NCBI GenBank assembly: GCA_947165505.1
Contig: CAMVAT010000035.1
Coordinates: 1-34,991 of the forward strand
Length of the DNA stretch: 34,991 bases
Origin: an uncultured Prevotellaceae bacterium
GTDB lineage: Bacteria > Bacteroidota > Bacteroidia > Bacteroidales > Bacteroidaceae
Direction: 5' to 3'
The notes under the pieces were generated by a model. The model was not told where the DNA came from, searched no databases, and saw only the letters and a program-made list of their open reading frames with translations. The position numbers and the translations under genes were made by a program. Positions 16,901 to 23,228 of this stretch are shown here, piece by piece. Position 1 is the first letter of the stretch. Each line of letters begins with the position of its first letter.

Positions 16901-18293
16901 AAATATGTTCCTTGTCCCCTGCCGCGGCACTTTCTATAAGTTTGAGCCGATGGTTGACGGACTGCTCACTGTCAATCTGCTGCAGAACGGCGTACTGCAG
17001 AACAAACCGGAAGAATTGAATTTTGGCACCTTGAGCCGCCGTGTGCTCTATATGGTGGATGAGACGGGTGAGAATATTCAGACCGTCACACAGCAAACAG
17101 GTGATTTGAATTATCCTTTCGGCGTGTCTGTACCAAGGTTGGCCACGATGAATGTGCCGCTATATATCATTAAGAAGAAAAACGGCGATAACATTGTTCA
17201 GAAAATGAACACGGACTGGGGCTTCAACTATGTATATGGAGGCTTGCAGGAAGTGAAATATCTGTCACAAGACAAAATGGTGGATGGATATAACCTCGGT
17301 GGAGGATATGCAGTGGTGAGTGAGGCTGTTACATATTATAGTTTCCCCGTTAAGGCGGGTAAGACTTATTACCTCTTCGTTCGTGGCTCGAAATTAGGTC
17401 TCTATGGATGGGAGTTTGACCCCACCAACCGTGGCACTGAAGAAATCATAGAGGTGACGCTCAGTGAGAATGATGCAAATCCATCTATCCAGGCAACAAG
17501 TCAAGCTAAGATAACGTCGTTTGATAGAACCCTCAATTTCGGTGCTTGGAATGCGCTTGTATTGCCATATAGTATGAATGAACAGCAGGTAAGAACACTC
17601 CTTAGCGGAAATATTAGCGCCGGCATGAGCGGTGTTGAACGCGAGTTGGCTGACGGTGTGATGGATATGGTCTATTTCGACCGTGTCGAAGGTAATGCAA
17701 TGTACTTTAAACGCCACTACTACCGTACTATCGTGGCAGGAAAACCCTGTTTGGTGAAACCTATTCAGGGCTCTGGTGTGAGTGCTACACAACCTCTGAA
17801 GACCAGTGGCAATAATTTGTCGCGAGGCGTAAGCGGGCATGGTAACATTGATTATCAGCTCGTAACCATCACTGACGTTCCCGCAGAATCAACCGAGACC
17901 AATGATGACTACACGTGGAGTGCTTCATACGGCAAGCAGACCATCAAACCGGGTGATTATTACCTCAATGCCGCAGGTAACATAATAAGGAGGTCGTTGA
18001 CCAGTTCTGCAGTGGAAATGAAAGGTTTCCGCGCGTTCCTCTCTGACGAGAGTGGTGATGCAACTAACAGGGCAGAGATTGTCAATGCTGCTCTCTTTGA
18101 TGTCGAAGAAGGAAATGCAACGGTCAATGGTATCACTGAGGTGGTCATCGAAGATGAACAAGGTCGTGAGATTGAGCGTATTCCCGCGAATGAAGTGTTC
18201 GGACTTGACGGCAAGAAAGTATCTGACAACGATACGAAGTCTCTGCAGAAAGGTATCTATGTCAAAAATGGTAAAAAGATTGTAGTAAAATAA
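13956..18293 (+). CDS. Very large secreted protein with bacterial Ig-like (BIG2) domains
   Basis: This 1445-aa protein has a signal peptide (1-20). Two BIG2-type Ig-like repeats follow at about 23-110 and 115-200; both carry the VxSxGVVTGVxxGxATITVSF signature. A beta-rich region at about 205-345 is followed by a third BIG2 repeat at about 350-428. The remaining thousand residues are beta-rich, with no catalytic motif I recognise. The C-terminus (GLDGKKV ... KGIYVKNGKKIVVK) resembles the short terminal segments of many Prevotella surface proteins, some sorted by type IX secretion. It is probably an adhesin or surface-exposed structural protein. Codons are visibly more A/T-ending than in the enzymes around it, hinting at a separate origin. 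It is probably co-transcribed with the small gene 21 nt downstream. Confidence 0.85.
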   Translation: MKKLLSLLCLLTCLVGSVYGKTTLTIASQSMTTKVGMSDKRLVITATDPNGNIAYGLSYTYSGYNTDVISVASNGVITGVGEGTTAVTVSFAGNDDYEAVTATGVITVNVTKQTPVLTVSDQTVAVKKTTNPVSVTATDENGDVIEDALTYAFTSSNINVAAVSSTGVVTGVANGSATITVSFEGNSMYSAATTTFAVTVVTAGTLPMEYFDGLNNLSSQAGKGMNPIGSHYGFFTITAFSGKDTSGKDRSVINGSEQFSVQNGAETTPAGFTIAATGNNIVIKSITLYTNTNSRSFTSSVAGTQTQNKGKNWKYDFTGNVSTATFNNVSSNNIAVSAIEIEYELQEGIYFLPQTAEVTVNGTYNLKDNNMITQGNVGTVTFSSSNSNYASVTSTGVVTGLFPGQVVITATDGTYTATCTVDITGTSGRAQWDYDADTYTLTFGPSVGWLPETISDNPYLDMSFGATNERQYYGAPAGDGKNGTYAIDAYGYSHVYASNEGIPSMGSYYVLTPSLLGHLTISGWVKDGINKIVLVNSEGTVVDSYLPSSTDFEWTVNATLMMEETYYLYGTTAVTPNQQTGNYSTLCLQTVKFQPAMNYTYPQTWAYNGEWFSTSTDADLMTEAAQNNWSLNVNTFYNTESYLPVNASLEESAGQSIQVFDGDWMLYTAKNAGSIGIIPSVYVSLKADGSCITIPRVPTGYYVIVQADFVSSGAGISINGRERSLTAEIQGYFYRNTKEQNVVINATSGEMRIYSIAVVNDYNATRFEFCSATNDATAPTKKNAFRVNYNWYADTHPDNANKGATVVIRNPLDVPNNVKVKYTFPDSPEGYYFNGDKTVYEDNSGNMTITIPSPSADETYTMVKADYSESLGLDEGAKVAYFRLDVHKKTRGGRYAPEAGTKAPKTGGLAIVDGMTMTYGGWRDYKQYESGSKDYQYNGELYDAYKKPAADAKGVPMGYYGQVSGNQNPLNENLMPYYNDQKNMFLVPCRGTFYKFEPMVDGLLTVNLLQNGVLQNKPEELNFGTLSRRVLYMVDETGENIQTVTQQTGDLNYPFGVSVPRLATMNVPLYIIKKKNGDNIVQKMNTDWGFNYVYGGLQEVKYLSQDKMVDGYNLGGGYAVVSEAVTYYSFPVKAGKTYYLFVRGSKLGLYGWEFDPTNRGTEEIIEVTLSENDANPSIQATSQAKITSFDRTLNFGAWNALVLPYSMNEQQVRTLLSGNISAGMSGVERELADGVMDMVYFDRVEGNAMYFKRHYYRTIVAGKPCLVKPIQGSGVSATQPLKTSGNNLSRGVSGHGNIDYQLVTITDVPAESTETNDDYTWSASYGKQTIKPGDYYLNAAGNIIRRSLTSSAVEMKGFRAFLSDESGDATNRAEIVNAALFDVEEGNATVNGITEVVIEDEQGREIERIPANEVFGLDGKKVSDNDTKSLQKGIYVKNGKKIVVK

Positions 18294-18314
18294 ATAAATG
18301 GAGGGAAATACGAA

Positions 18315-18539
18315 ATGAAAAAACAAGCTTATATAACACCCGATGTGGAGATTTTGCGGGTGCATACAGAGAAGTTCATGGCGCTCACCCGTGCCAATAC
18401 CGAGAGCGGCTACCCCGAAGGCGGCAATGACGGCAGCGGTGGTCAAGGACCTACCGGCGGCGGCGAGGGCGGACTCATCGAAGAGGGTGAAGACGACCCG
18501 GGTGCCAACCAGTTTCAGCTCTGGGACTGGGACTTCTAA
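18315..18539 (+). CDS. Small Gly/Asp/Glu-rich protein of unknown function
   Basis: This 74-aa protein begins MKKQAYITPDVEILRVHTEK. That opening recalls many short Bacteroidota proteins of the form MKKxYxxPxxEvv. A Gly/Asp/Glu-rich flexible tail follows, ending in the aromatic WDWDF. There is no signal peptide and no Cys. It starts 21 nt after the large Ig-like protein and precedes a terminator, so the two probably form an operon. A role as an accessory or modified small peptide is conceivable, but nothing in the sequence proves it. Confidence 0.7.
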   Translation: MKKQAYITPDVEILRVHTEKFMALTRANTESGYPEGGNDGSGGQGPTGGGEGGLIEEGEDDPGANQFQLWDWDF

Positions 18540-18633
18540 GCCCTGAGGCTTCTACGGCTTCGGTTGCCGGCAGCCCGTCTGCCATGAAAGATGACAACTG
18601 CAAGACAAAGATGTGATTCAATTTGTTTTTTGT

Positions 18634-18663
18634 GCGGCGGCACCTCACTGCGGGTGCCGCCGC
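18634..18663 (+). terminator. GC-rich hairpin terminator after the small protein gene
   Basis: GCGGCGGCACC pairs with GGTGCCGCCGC around an 8-nt loop (TCACTGCG). It is followed by ATTCCTTTA rather than a clean T-run, so termination efficiency is uncertain. Confidence 0.75.
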
Positions 18664-18718
18664 ATTCCTTTAAAAAGAGCTTACCAGGCTCCCTTGTTCT
18701 TGCTTTTTTCAAAAAAAC

Positions 18719-18862
18719 ATGTCCTTCTGTCCTTCTGTCAAATAAAACTGTCCTTCTGTCAAATAAATATGTCCTTCTGTCCTTCTGTCAAAAAAACAAG
18801 TTCTTCTGTCAAAAACAGCCCCATCTGTCGTTCTGTCAAAAAAATATGTCCTTTTGTTTGTC
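18719..18862. repeat. Hierarchical tandem repeat built on TTCTGTC
   Basis: The 7-mer TTCTGTC occurs at 18725, 18733, 18754, 18775, 18783, 18804 and 18831, with near-copies at 18823 and about 18852. Doublets with 8-bp spacing alternate with singles, separated by A-rich 8-9 nt linkers (AAATAAAAC, AAATAAAT, AAAAAAAC). This gives a higher-order unit of about 48-50 bp repeated roughly three times. The block ends on the -33 box of the next promoter. Confidence 0.88.
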
Positions 18863-18888
18863 AATTCCGAAAATTAAACGTAATTTTG
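18857..18888 (+). promoter_or_regulatory. Promoter of the export lipoprotein gene
   Basis: TTTG at 18857-18860 and TAATTTTG at 18881-18888 are 20 nt apart, fitting the Bacteroidota consensus. The leader to the ATG at 18920 is about 25 nt. The TTCTGTC repeats lie directly upstream, where regulators would bind. Confidence 0.8.
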
Positions 18889-18919
18889 CACAAAATTTTA
18901 AAAGCGACAATTTATTCGT

Positions 18920-19717
18920 ATGAAGAAACTACTCCTTCCCTTCATAGCACTCGCTATGGTTATGCTGATGGGCAGTTGCAATTCTGCCAAGCAAATCCCT
19001 TATTTCCAGAATATTGACTCTATCAGTCTTGCTGGGTCGAAAGGTCTCTTTGATGCCAAAATCATGCCCAAAGACCAGCTCAATATCACCGTGCACACCT
19101 CTGACCCGGCTGCTGCCTCTCCGTTCAACCTCTCGGTGTCGCGTACCCTTGGCACTGGCGGTCAGTTCTCTACTGGCGGTGGATCGTTGCAGACATACCT
19201 CGTTGAGAACGACGGTACCATCAACTTCCCCGTCGTGGGCAAGCTGCACGTGGTGGGACTGACCAAGTCGGAGTGCGAACAGCTGATACAGGAGAAGGTG
19301 AAGCCTTATATGGCGAAGTCGGAGAATCCTGTGGTCACCGTGAAGATGGCCAGCTACCGTGTCACCATGCTCGGCGCCCTCGGCGCAAGGGTCATCCCTG
19401 TAACCACAGAGAAGATGTCTATCCTCGAGGCCATCGCCTCGGCGGGCGACCTCTCCATCTACGGCAAGCGTACCAACGTGATGCTCATCCGCGAGGATGC
19501 CACCGGAATGAAGTCGGTGCACCGCTTCAACCTGACGGATGCGAATATCTTCAACGACCCCTATTATTATCTCCAGCAGAACGACATCATCTATGTGGAG
19601 CCCAACAGTGTGATGGCTAAGAACTCGGGTATCGGCTCTTCCACCACCATCTGGTTCTCGTTTATCGGTATCGTCACATCAGTCGCTTCGCTGTTGGTGA
19701 ACATCCTGAGAAATTAA
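18920..19717 (+). CDS. Polysaccharide export lipoprotein (Wza-type, outer membrane)
   Basis: This 265-aa outer-membrane lipoprotein has a lipobox LMGSC with C20. A polysaccharide-export (Wza-like) domain spans about residues 45-150, including VENDGTINFPVVGKLHVVG. An SLBB-type segment spans about 155-235 (VTMLGALGARVIPV), and a C-terminal hydrophobic helix lies near 243-262. Such proteins form the outer-membrane pore for capsule or exopolysaccharide export and normally sit beside a Wzc-type chain-length kinase and glycosyltransferases. Here the gene is alone, bounded by its own promoter and a strong terminator, so its partners must be elsewhere. The ATG at 18920 directly gives the lipoprotein signal. 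Confidence 0.9.
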   Translation: MKKLLLPFIALAMVMLMGSCNSAKQIPYFQNIDSISLAGSKGLFDAKIMPKDQLNITVHTSDPAAASPFNLSVSRTLGTGGQFSTGGGSLQTYLVENDGTINFPVVGKLHVVGLTKSECEQLIQEKVKPYMAKSENPVVTVKMASYRVTMLGALGARVIPVTTEKMSILEAIASAGDLSIYGKRTNVMLIREDATGMKSVHRFNLTDANIFNDPYYYLQQNDIIYVEPNSVMAKNSGIGSSTTIWFSFIGIVTSVASLLVNILRN

Positions 19718-19745
19718 TTGTCAGATTGCTTTATATAAATCATAT

Positions 19746-19778
19746 AAAAAAGGTGTACAAATGATGTACACCTTTTTT
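19746..19778. terminator. Intrinsic terminator after the export lipoprotein gene
   Basis: AAAAAAGGTGTACA and TGTACACCTTTTTT are perfect complements around a 5-nt loop. The A- and T-runs make it able to work in both directions. Confidence 0.92.
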
Positions 19779-19897
19779 GTTGTTGGCACACGCCACCGTC
19801 CCCCTCAAGCCCCTTCCCCGACCCTCCCCGGGGGGAGGGAGTAGTTAGCACGACGAGCACGATGAATGGTGCACGCCACGAACACGAAACAGTGAAG

Positions 19898-19925
19898 AAC
19901 ACTCAACACTCAACACTAAACACTA
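19898..19925. repeat. Heptamer array, four units (AACACTC/AACACTA)
   Basis: Two AACACTC and two AACACTA units follow in phase. The reverse complement of the same unit type occurs after rprY at 34464-34491. Confidence 0.88.
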
Positions 19926-19962
19926 AACCGTGTGCCTTCGATGACGTGGGAATGTGTCACAC

Positions 19963-19990
19963 AAAAAACCGCCAGACTTATGTCTGGCGG
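19963..19990 (-). terminator. Intrinsic terminator of the Ala-rich lipoprotein gene
   Basis: On the minus strand CCGCCAGAC pairs with GTCTGGCGG around a 4-nt loop and is followed by six T. It lies 32 nt after the stop codon. Confidence 0.9.
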
Positions 19991-20022
19991 CATGTTTTCT
20001 CAAATTTTCTGTCCGTAAGAGA

Positions 20023-20271
20023 TTATTTCTTAGCAGCCTCTTCCACTTTGGCAGCAGCCTCTTCCACCTTAGCGGCAGCAGAGTCAACCTTAGCGGCAGC
20101 AGAGTCAACCTTAGCAGCGGTAGAATCAGCAACTTTAGCAGCTGAATCAACAACAGCCTCAACAGTAGTGTCTTTGGCAACCTCTTCAGTCTTAGCGGCC
20201 TCTTTCTTACCACCACAAGCAGCGATTGTCAGAGCGGCAGCTGCAACGAACATAAATACTAATTTTTTCAT
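20023..20271 (-). CDS. Small Ala-rich heptad-repeat lipoprotein
   Basis: This 82-aa lipoprotein has a signal peptide with lipobox TIAAC (C19). The mature part is rich in Ala, Lys, Glu, Asp and Val, with a 7-residue repeat of the type AAKVDSA/AAKVEEA from about residue 45 to the end. At DNA level this is a 21-bp tandem repeat. The pattern predicts one long amphipathic helix or coiled coil reaching from the membrane into the periplasm, somewhat like Braun-type lipoproteins, though no terminal peptidoglycan-linking motif is certain. The frame is open upstream, but the promoter at 20352-20322 and the signal peptide fix the start at 20271. Its function is unknown; an envelope-structural role is an inference. 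Confidence 0.82.
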   Translation of the reverse strand: MKKLVFMFVAAAALTIAACGGKKEAAKTEEVAKDTTVEAVVDSAAKVADSTAAKVDSAAAKVDSAAAKVEEAAAKVEEAAKK

Positions 20272-20321
20272 TTTCTTTGCTTTTTTAAATCTGTAAAACA
20301 ATTTGTTTGTAAAAACTGATG

Positions 20322-20352
20322 CAAAGGTAGTGCAAATTTTTAATGCCGCAAA
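20322..20352 (-). promoter_or_regulatory. Promoter of the Ala-rich lipoprotein gene
   Basis: On the minus strand TTTG (20352-20349) and TACCTTTG (20329-20322) are 19 nt apart. The leader is about 45 nt. Confidence 0.8.
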
Positions 20353-20436
20353 TATTTTTTTAGATTTTTTTTCAACCGTTTTGTAACTATTTTGCAACTA
20401 TTTGAAAATCAATACTTTACCAATGTTAAAAATATG

Positions 20437-21555
20437 TTAAATATTTCTTGTGCGCCCACACAATTCGTTGTTTGTTGAATTTTGAGTGTCCCTCTTGATC
20501 GTTATCACCGTCACCTCGGGCCATGCGCCCAGTCGGAAGGGGAACGCACCGCTGATGCCGGCGCTCACATACAGTCGCTGTGCCCCCTCGTGATACCATC
20601 CCCACCAATGACGGGCGAAGCGCTTGGCGGGCGACCAGTGCCCGATGCGCAGTTGTCCTCCATGGGTATGTCCAGACAGGGTCAGGTCGATGTGGGTGAC
20701 ACCTGCCACCTCCGCACGCCAGTGTGCCGGGTCGTGCGTGAGTAATATCTGAAAGCTGTCCTCGTCGGCGTGAGCCATAGCTTCGGATAGGTTGCCGTGG
20801 CGGGCAAACACCCATGTGCTGATATTGTCAACCCCTATCAGGGTGATGTGCTCGTCGCCGCGGCTCAACGCTACCGAACGGTTGCGCAGCACATGCCATC
20901 CCATGCCGTGGAGGTGGGCGCACAATTCATCCACGTTGCCCACGAAATCGTGGTTGCCCAATACCGTATAGACACCGTCGGCACTGTGCAGACTGCTTAA
21001 TATATATAAATAAGGTGTCAGTTCGCTGGCGCTTTGATTCACGTGGTCGCCTGTGCATACGATCAGGTCGGCGTGCTCAGCGTTGACGGCCTCTGCCACA
21101 CGTTGCAACATACGGGAGCGCCTGCCCAGCGACCCCGCATGGATGTCGGACAGATGCACCACCCGATAACCGTCGAAAGCCGGGGGCAGGGTAGGCCATG
21201 CCGCAGACACGTGCCTCACCTTCAGCCGCCGTGTGCCCAGTGTAAATCCGTCAAGCGACAGCAACAGCACGATGCCGCCGGCGGTCAGGCCAACCGGCCA
21301 ACCGGCCAGCGGCGCCACCACGGAAAAAACCAGTTTGGGAAGCGATACACACAGCAGATAGGTGAAAAACAGACGGATGGACAGCACATGGTGGCGGTGG
21401 CGGGCGAAAAACTCCCAGATGGTGAGCAACAGCGACACCGCCGGCAACCACCACGCCAGTTGCAGCCAGACGGGGGCGCAGCGCAGGTGGCACAGCCAGA
21501 TATACACATCGGGCAAGAGCGTGAGGAGTACAATGATGATTAAGGTGCGACGCAT
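20437..21555 (-). CDS. Membrane-anchored calcineurin-like metallophosphoesterase
   Basis: This 372-aa protein has an N-terminal membrane region of about four hydrophobic segments (near residues 5-22, 30-50, 60-80, 87-103). A metallophosphoesterase domain spans 130-355 and resembles YkuE/YaeI-type enzymes. All metal-binding blocks are visible: SDIHAG (D137, H139), GDH (D170), GNHD (N201, H202), LTHDP (H274) and SGHTHGGQ (H296, H298). Relatives act on lipid-linked or nucleotide phosphoesters such as UDP-diacylglucosamine, but the substrate cannot be assigned. An upstream TTG at 21591 lies inside the -7 box, so the ATG at 21555 is the start. It is divergent from the antiporter gene. Confidence 0.9.
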   Translation of the reverse strand: MRRTLIIIVLLTLLPDVYIWLCHLRCAPVWLQLAWWLPAVSLLLTIWEFFARHRHHVLSIRLFFTYLLCVSLPKLVFSVVAPLAGWPVGLTAGGIVLLLSLDGFTLGTRRLKVRHVSAAWPTLPPAFDGYRVVHLSDIHAGSLGRRSRMLQRVAEAVNAEHADLIVCTGDHVNQSASELTPYLYILSSLHSADGVYTVLGNHDFVGNVDELCAHLHGMGWHVLRNRSVALSRGDEHITLIGVDNISTWVFARHGNLSEAMAHADEDSFQILLTHDPAHWRAEVAGVTHIDLTLSGHTHGGQLRIGHWSPAKRFARHWWGWYHEGAQRLYVSAGISGAFPFRLGAWPEVTVITIKRDTQNSTNNELCGRTRNI

Positions 21556-21588
21556 GGCAGATAGTGCTGGGGTAGGGGATGATGTGTG

Positions 21589-21596
21589 CAAATTTA
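21589..21596 (-). promoter_or_regulatory. -7 promoter box TAAATTTG for the metallophosphoesterase gene
   Basis: The box matches TAnnTTTG on the minus strand and gives a leader of about 27 nt to the ATG at 21555. There is no clear -33 element. Confidence 0.7.
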
Positions 21597-21640
21597 ATAA
21601 AAAAAACTGGAAAAAAAGATGATGTTTAAAGATTATTCTT

Positions 21641-21648
21641 TAACTTTG
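21641..21648 (+). promoter_or_regulatory. -7 promoter box TAACTTTG, almost touching the nhaD start codon
   Basis: The box ends 7 nt before the ATG at 21656. The predicted transcription start therefore falls on or next to the start codon, implying a leaderless or nearly leaderless mRNA. Confidence 0.65.
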
Positions 21649-21655
21649 CAGCAAC

Positions 21656-23059
21656 ATGATGATAACTTTTATTATCGCGGCCATACTGTTGTTCGCATTC
21701 GTGCTCATCTCAACCGAAAACCTGACGAATGTGAACAGGGCAGCTGTGGCTATCTTCGCAGGTACCGTGGGGTGGATGCTCTACGTGTCGTGGGGAGCCG
21801 ATTTCATCACAGAGTGGCACCCCGAAGAGTATCTGGCCTTCCTCAACGGCGCGACGCCCGACGCCGACAGCGCTAAATTGTTTATCGCCCAAGAGGTGTT
21901 CCTGAAATATGTGGGCAGGGCGGCCGAGATCGTTCTCTTCCTGCTCGCGACCATGACCATCGTGGAGATACTCAACAACAACGGCTGTTTCGACTACATC
22001 ACCCAGTGGGCAAAGACCCGCAACAGCCGGCTGCTGCTGTGGAGGCTCACCGCAGCCACCTTCCTCATCTCGGCCAACTTGGACAACGTCACCACCACGG
22101 TCATGATGCTCGTCATCATGCGCGAGATGGTGTCTAACAGAAAACAGAGGCTCGTCTATGGCAGTGCCGTGGTCATCGCCGCCAACGCCGGAGGAGCCCT
22201 GACTGTCATCGGCGACCCCTCGGGACTGGTGCTGTGGAACATGGGGGCGGTCACCGCGTCTAACTTCTCGTTCTCACTGCTCATCCCGTGTCTGGTGGCA
22301 TGTGCCGTGCCCGTATATCTGCTGGGGCGCACGTTGCCTGAGCGCGTCGATATACAATGGGTGCCCATGCCCTATCGTGGCGACGACACCAACCTCAACC
22401 TCTGGCAACGACTCCTGATGCTGTTCGTGGGCATCGGCGGACTGTGGTTCATCCCTTCCTTCCATCATATCACCAAACTGAGCCCGTTTATCGGCGCGCT
22501 CTGCGTGCTGTCTGTGCTCTGGGTGGTCAACGAGGTGTTCAACCGCAAACTGATGGATGTGGATAAGATGAGCCAGCGGCGGATGCCGAGGGTGCTGCAG
22601 TATGGGGTGATACAGATGATGCTCTTCGTGCTCGGCATCATGCTCGCCATCGGCGCCGTGCAGGAGACCGGGGCCATCAAATGGCTGGCCGACGCCTACG
22701 ACGAACAGCTCCACAGTCCATGGATACTCGGCGTGGTGGCCGGCGGCGTGAGTTGCGTGCTCGATAATTTCGCCACAGCCATGACGTTCTTCTCTTTCCA
22801 TACCGTCAACGAGGTTTCCGCCAACGGGTTGATGGAGCCCTTCGTGCAAAACGGCGAGTACTGGAAAATCATCGCTTACGTCACCGCCCTCGGAGGCAAC
22901 ACCCTCATCATCGGGTCGCTCAGCGGCATCGCATGGATGAAGATGGAGAATGTGAGGATGGGGTGGTTCTTCCGCAACGTGGGGTGGAGAGCCCTCGTGG
23001 GCGCCCTCATCGGACTGGCCATCCTCTACTTCACCGCCGACTGGCACTTTACGCTTTAA
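21656..23059 (+). CDS. nhaD: NhaD-type Na+/H+ antiporter
   Basis: This 467-aa inner-membrane protein has about twelve hydrophobic segments and belongs to the NhaD branch of the ion transporter superfamily. It probably exchanges Na+ (or Li+) for H+ and helps control internal pH and sodium. Family features visible are the N-terminal LISTENLTNVNRAAVAIFAG, the segment LISANLDNVTTTVMMLVIMR near residue 140, GALTVIGDPSGLVLW near 182-196, and the second-half repeat SCVLDNFATAMTF. The hydrophobic first helix begins right at the ATG, so a later start would delete part of it. A heptamer-rich spacer follows, then pfkA; no terminator separates them. Confidence 0.88.
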   Translation: MMITFIIAAILLFAFVLISTENLTNVNRAAVAIFAGTVGWMLYVSWGADFITEWHPEEYLAFLNGATPDADSAKLFIAQEVFLKYVGRAAEIVLFLLATMTIVEILNNNGCFDYITQWAKTRNSRLLLWRLTAATFLISANLDNVTTTVMMLVIMREMVSNRKQRLVYGSAVVIAANAGGALTVIGDPSGLVLWNMGAVTASNFSFSLLIPCLVACAVPVYLLGRTLPERVDIQWVPMPYRGDDTNLNLWQRLLMLFVGIGGLWFIPSFHHITKLSPFIGALCVLSVLWVVNEVFNRKLMDVDKMSQRRMPRVLQYGVIQMMLFVLGIMLAIGAVQETGAIKWLADAYDEQLHSPWILGVVAGGVSCVLDNFATAMTFFSFHTVNEVSANGLMEPFVQNGEYWKIIAYVTALGGNTLIIGSLSGIAWMKMENVRMGWFFRNVGWRALVGALIGLAILYFTADWHFTL

Positions 23060-23071
23060 ACCTAAAATAAA

Positions 23072-23222
23072 AAACCTCTCACCTTTAAAATCCTAATACC
23101 CTACATATCTCTCACCTCTATAATTCCTCTCCCCTCTCAAATCCTAATACCCTACATATCTCTTACCTCTTACCTCTCACCTCTCACCTCTAAAATCCCT
23201 CTTACCTCTATTTTAAATCTAA
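23072..23222. repeat. Heptamer-type arrays plus a 32-bp direct repeat
   Basis: CTCTTAC/CTCTCAC heptamers dominate. A unit reading AAATCCTAATACCCTACATA and continuing into CTCTnACCTCT occurs at 23088-23119 and again from 23139, 51 bp apart, with one difference over about 32 bp. The block fills the spacer between nhaD and pfkA. Confidence 0.88.
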
Positions 23223-23228
23223 ATACTT

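Larger units (their letters stand above)
18540..18919. other. Gene-free region with terminator, repeat block and promoter
   Basis: I see no gene here. The region holds a GC-rich terminator at 18634, the TTCTGTC repeat block at 18719-18862 and the export-lipoprotein promoter at 18857-18888. Open frames run through the repeats because these lack stops, but they have no credible start or composition. Confidence 0.75.
19718..20022. other. Convergent intergenic region with repeats
   Basis: I see no gene here. After the terminator come a C/G-run repeat (about 19797-19842), a four-unit heptamer array (19898-19925) and the minus-strand terminator at 19990-19963. Confidence 0.7.

Noticed and set aside
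18591..18923. 110-aa plus-strand frame through the TTCTGTC repeats
   Set aside because: The frame is open because the repeat lacks stops. The composition (Ser/Phe/Cys/Lys runs) and its overlap with the terminator and promoter argue against a gene.
21556..21591. TTG start at 21591 for the metallophosphoesterase
   Set aside because: The TTG is part of the -7 box TAAATTTG, so it would lie upstream of the transcription start. The ATG at 21555 is used.
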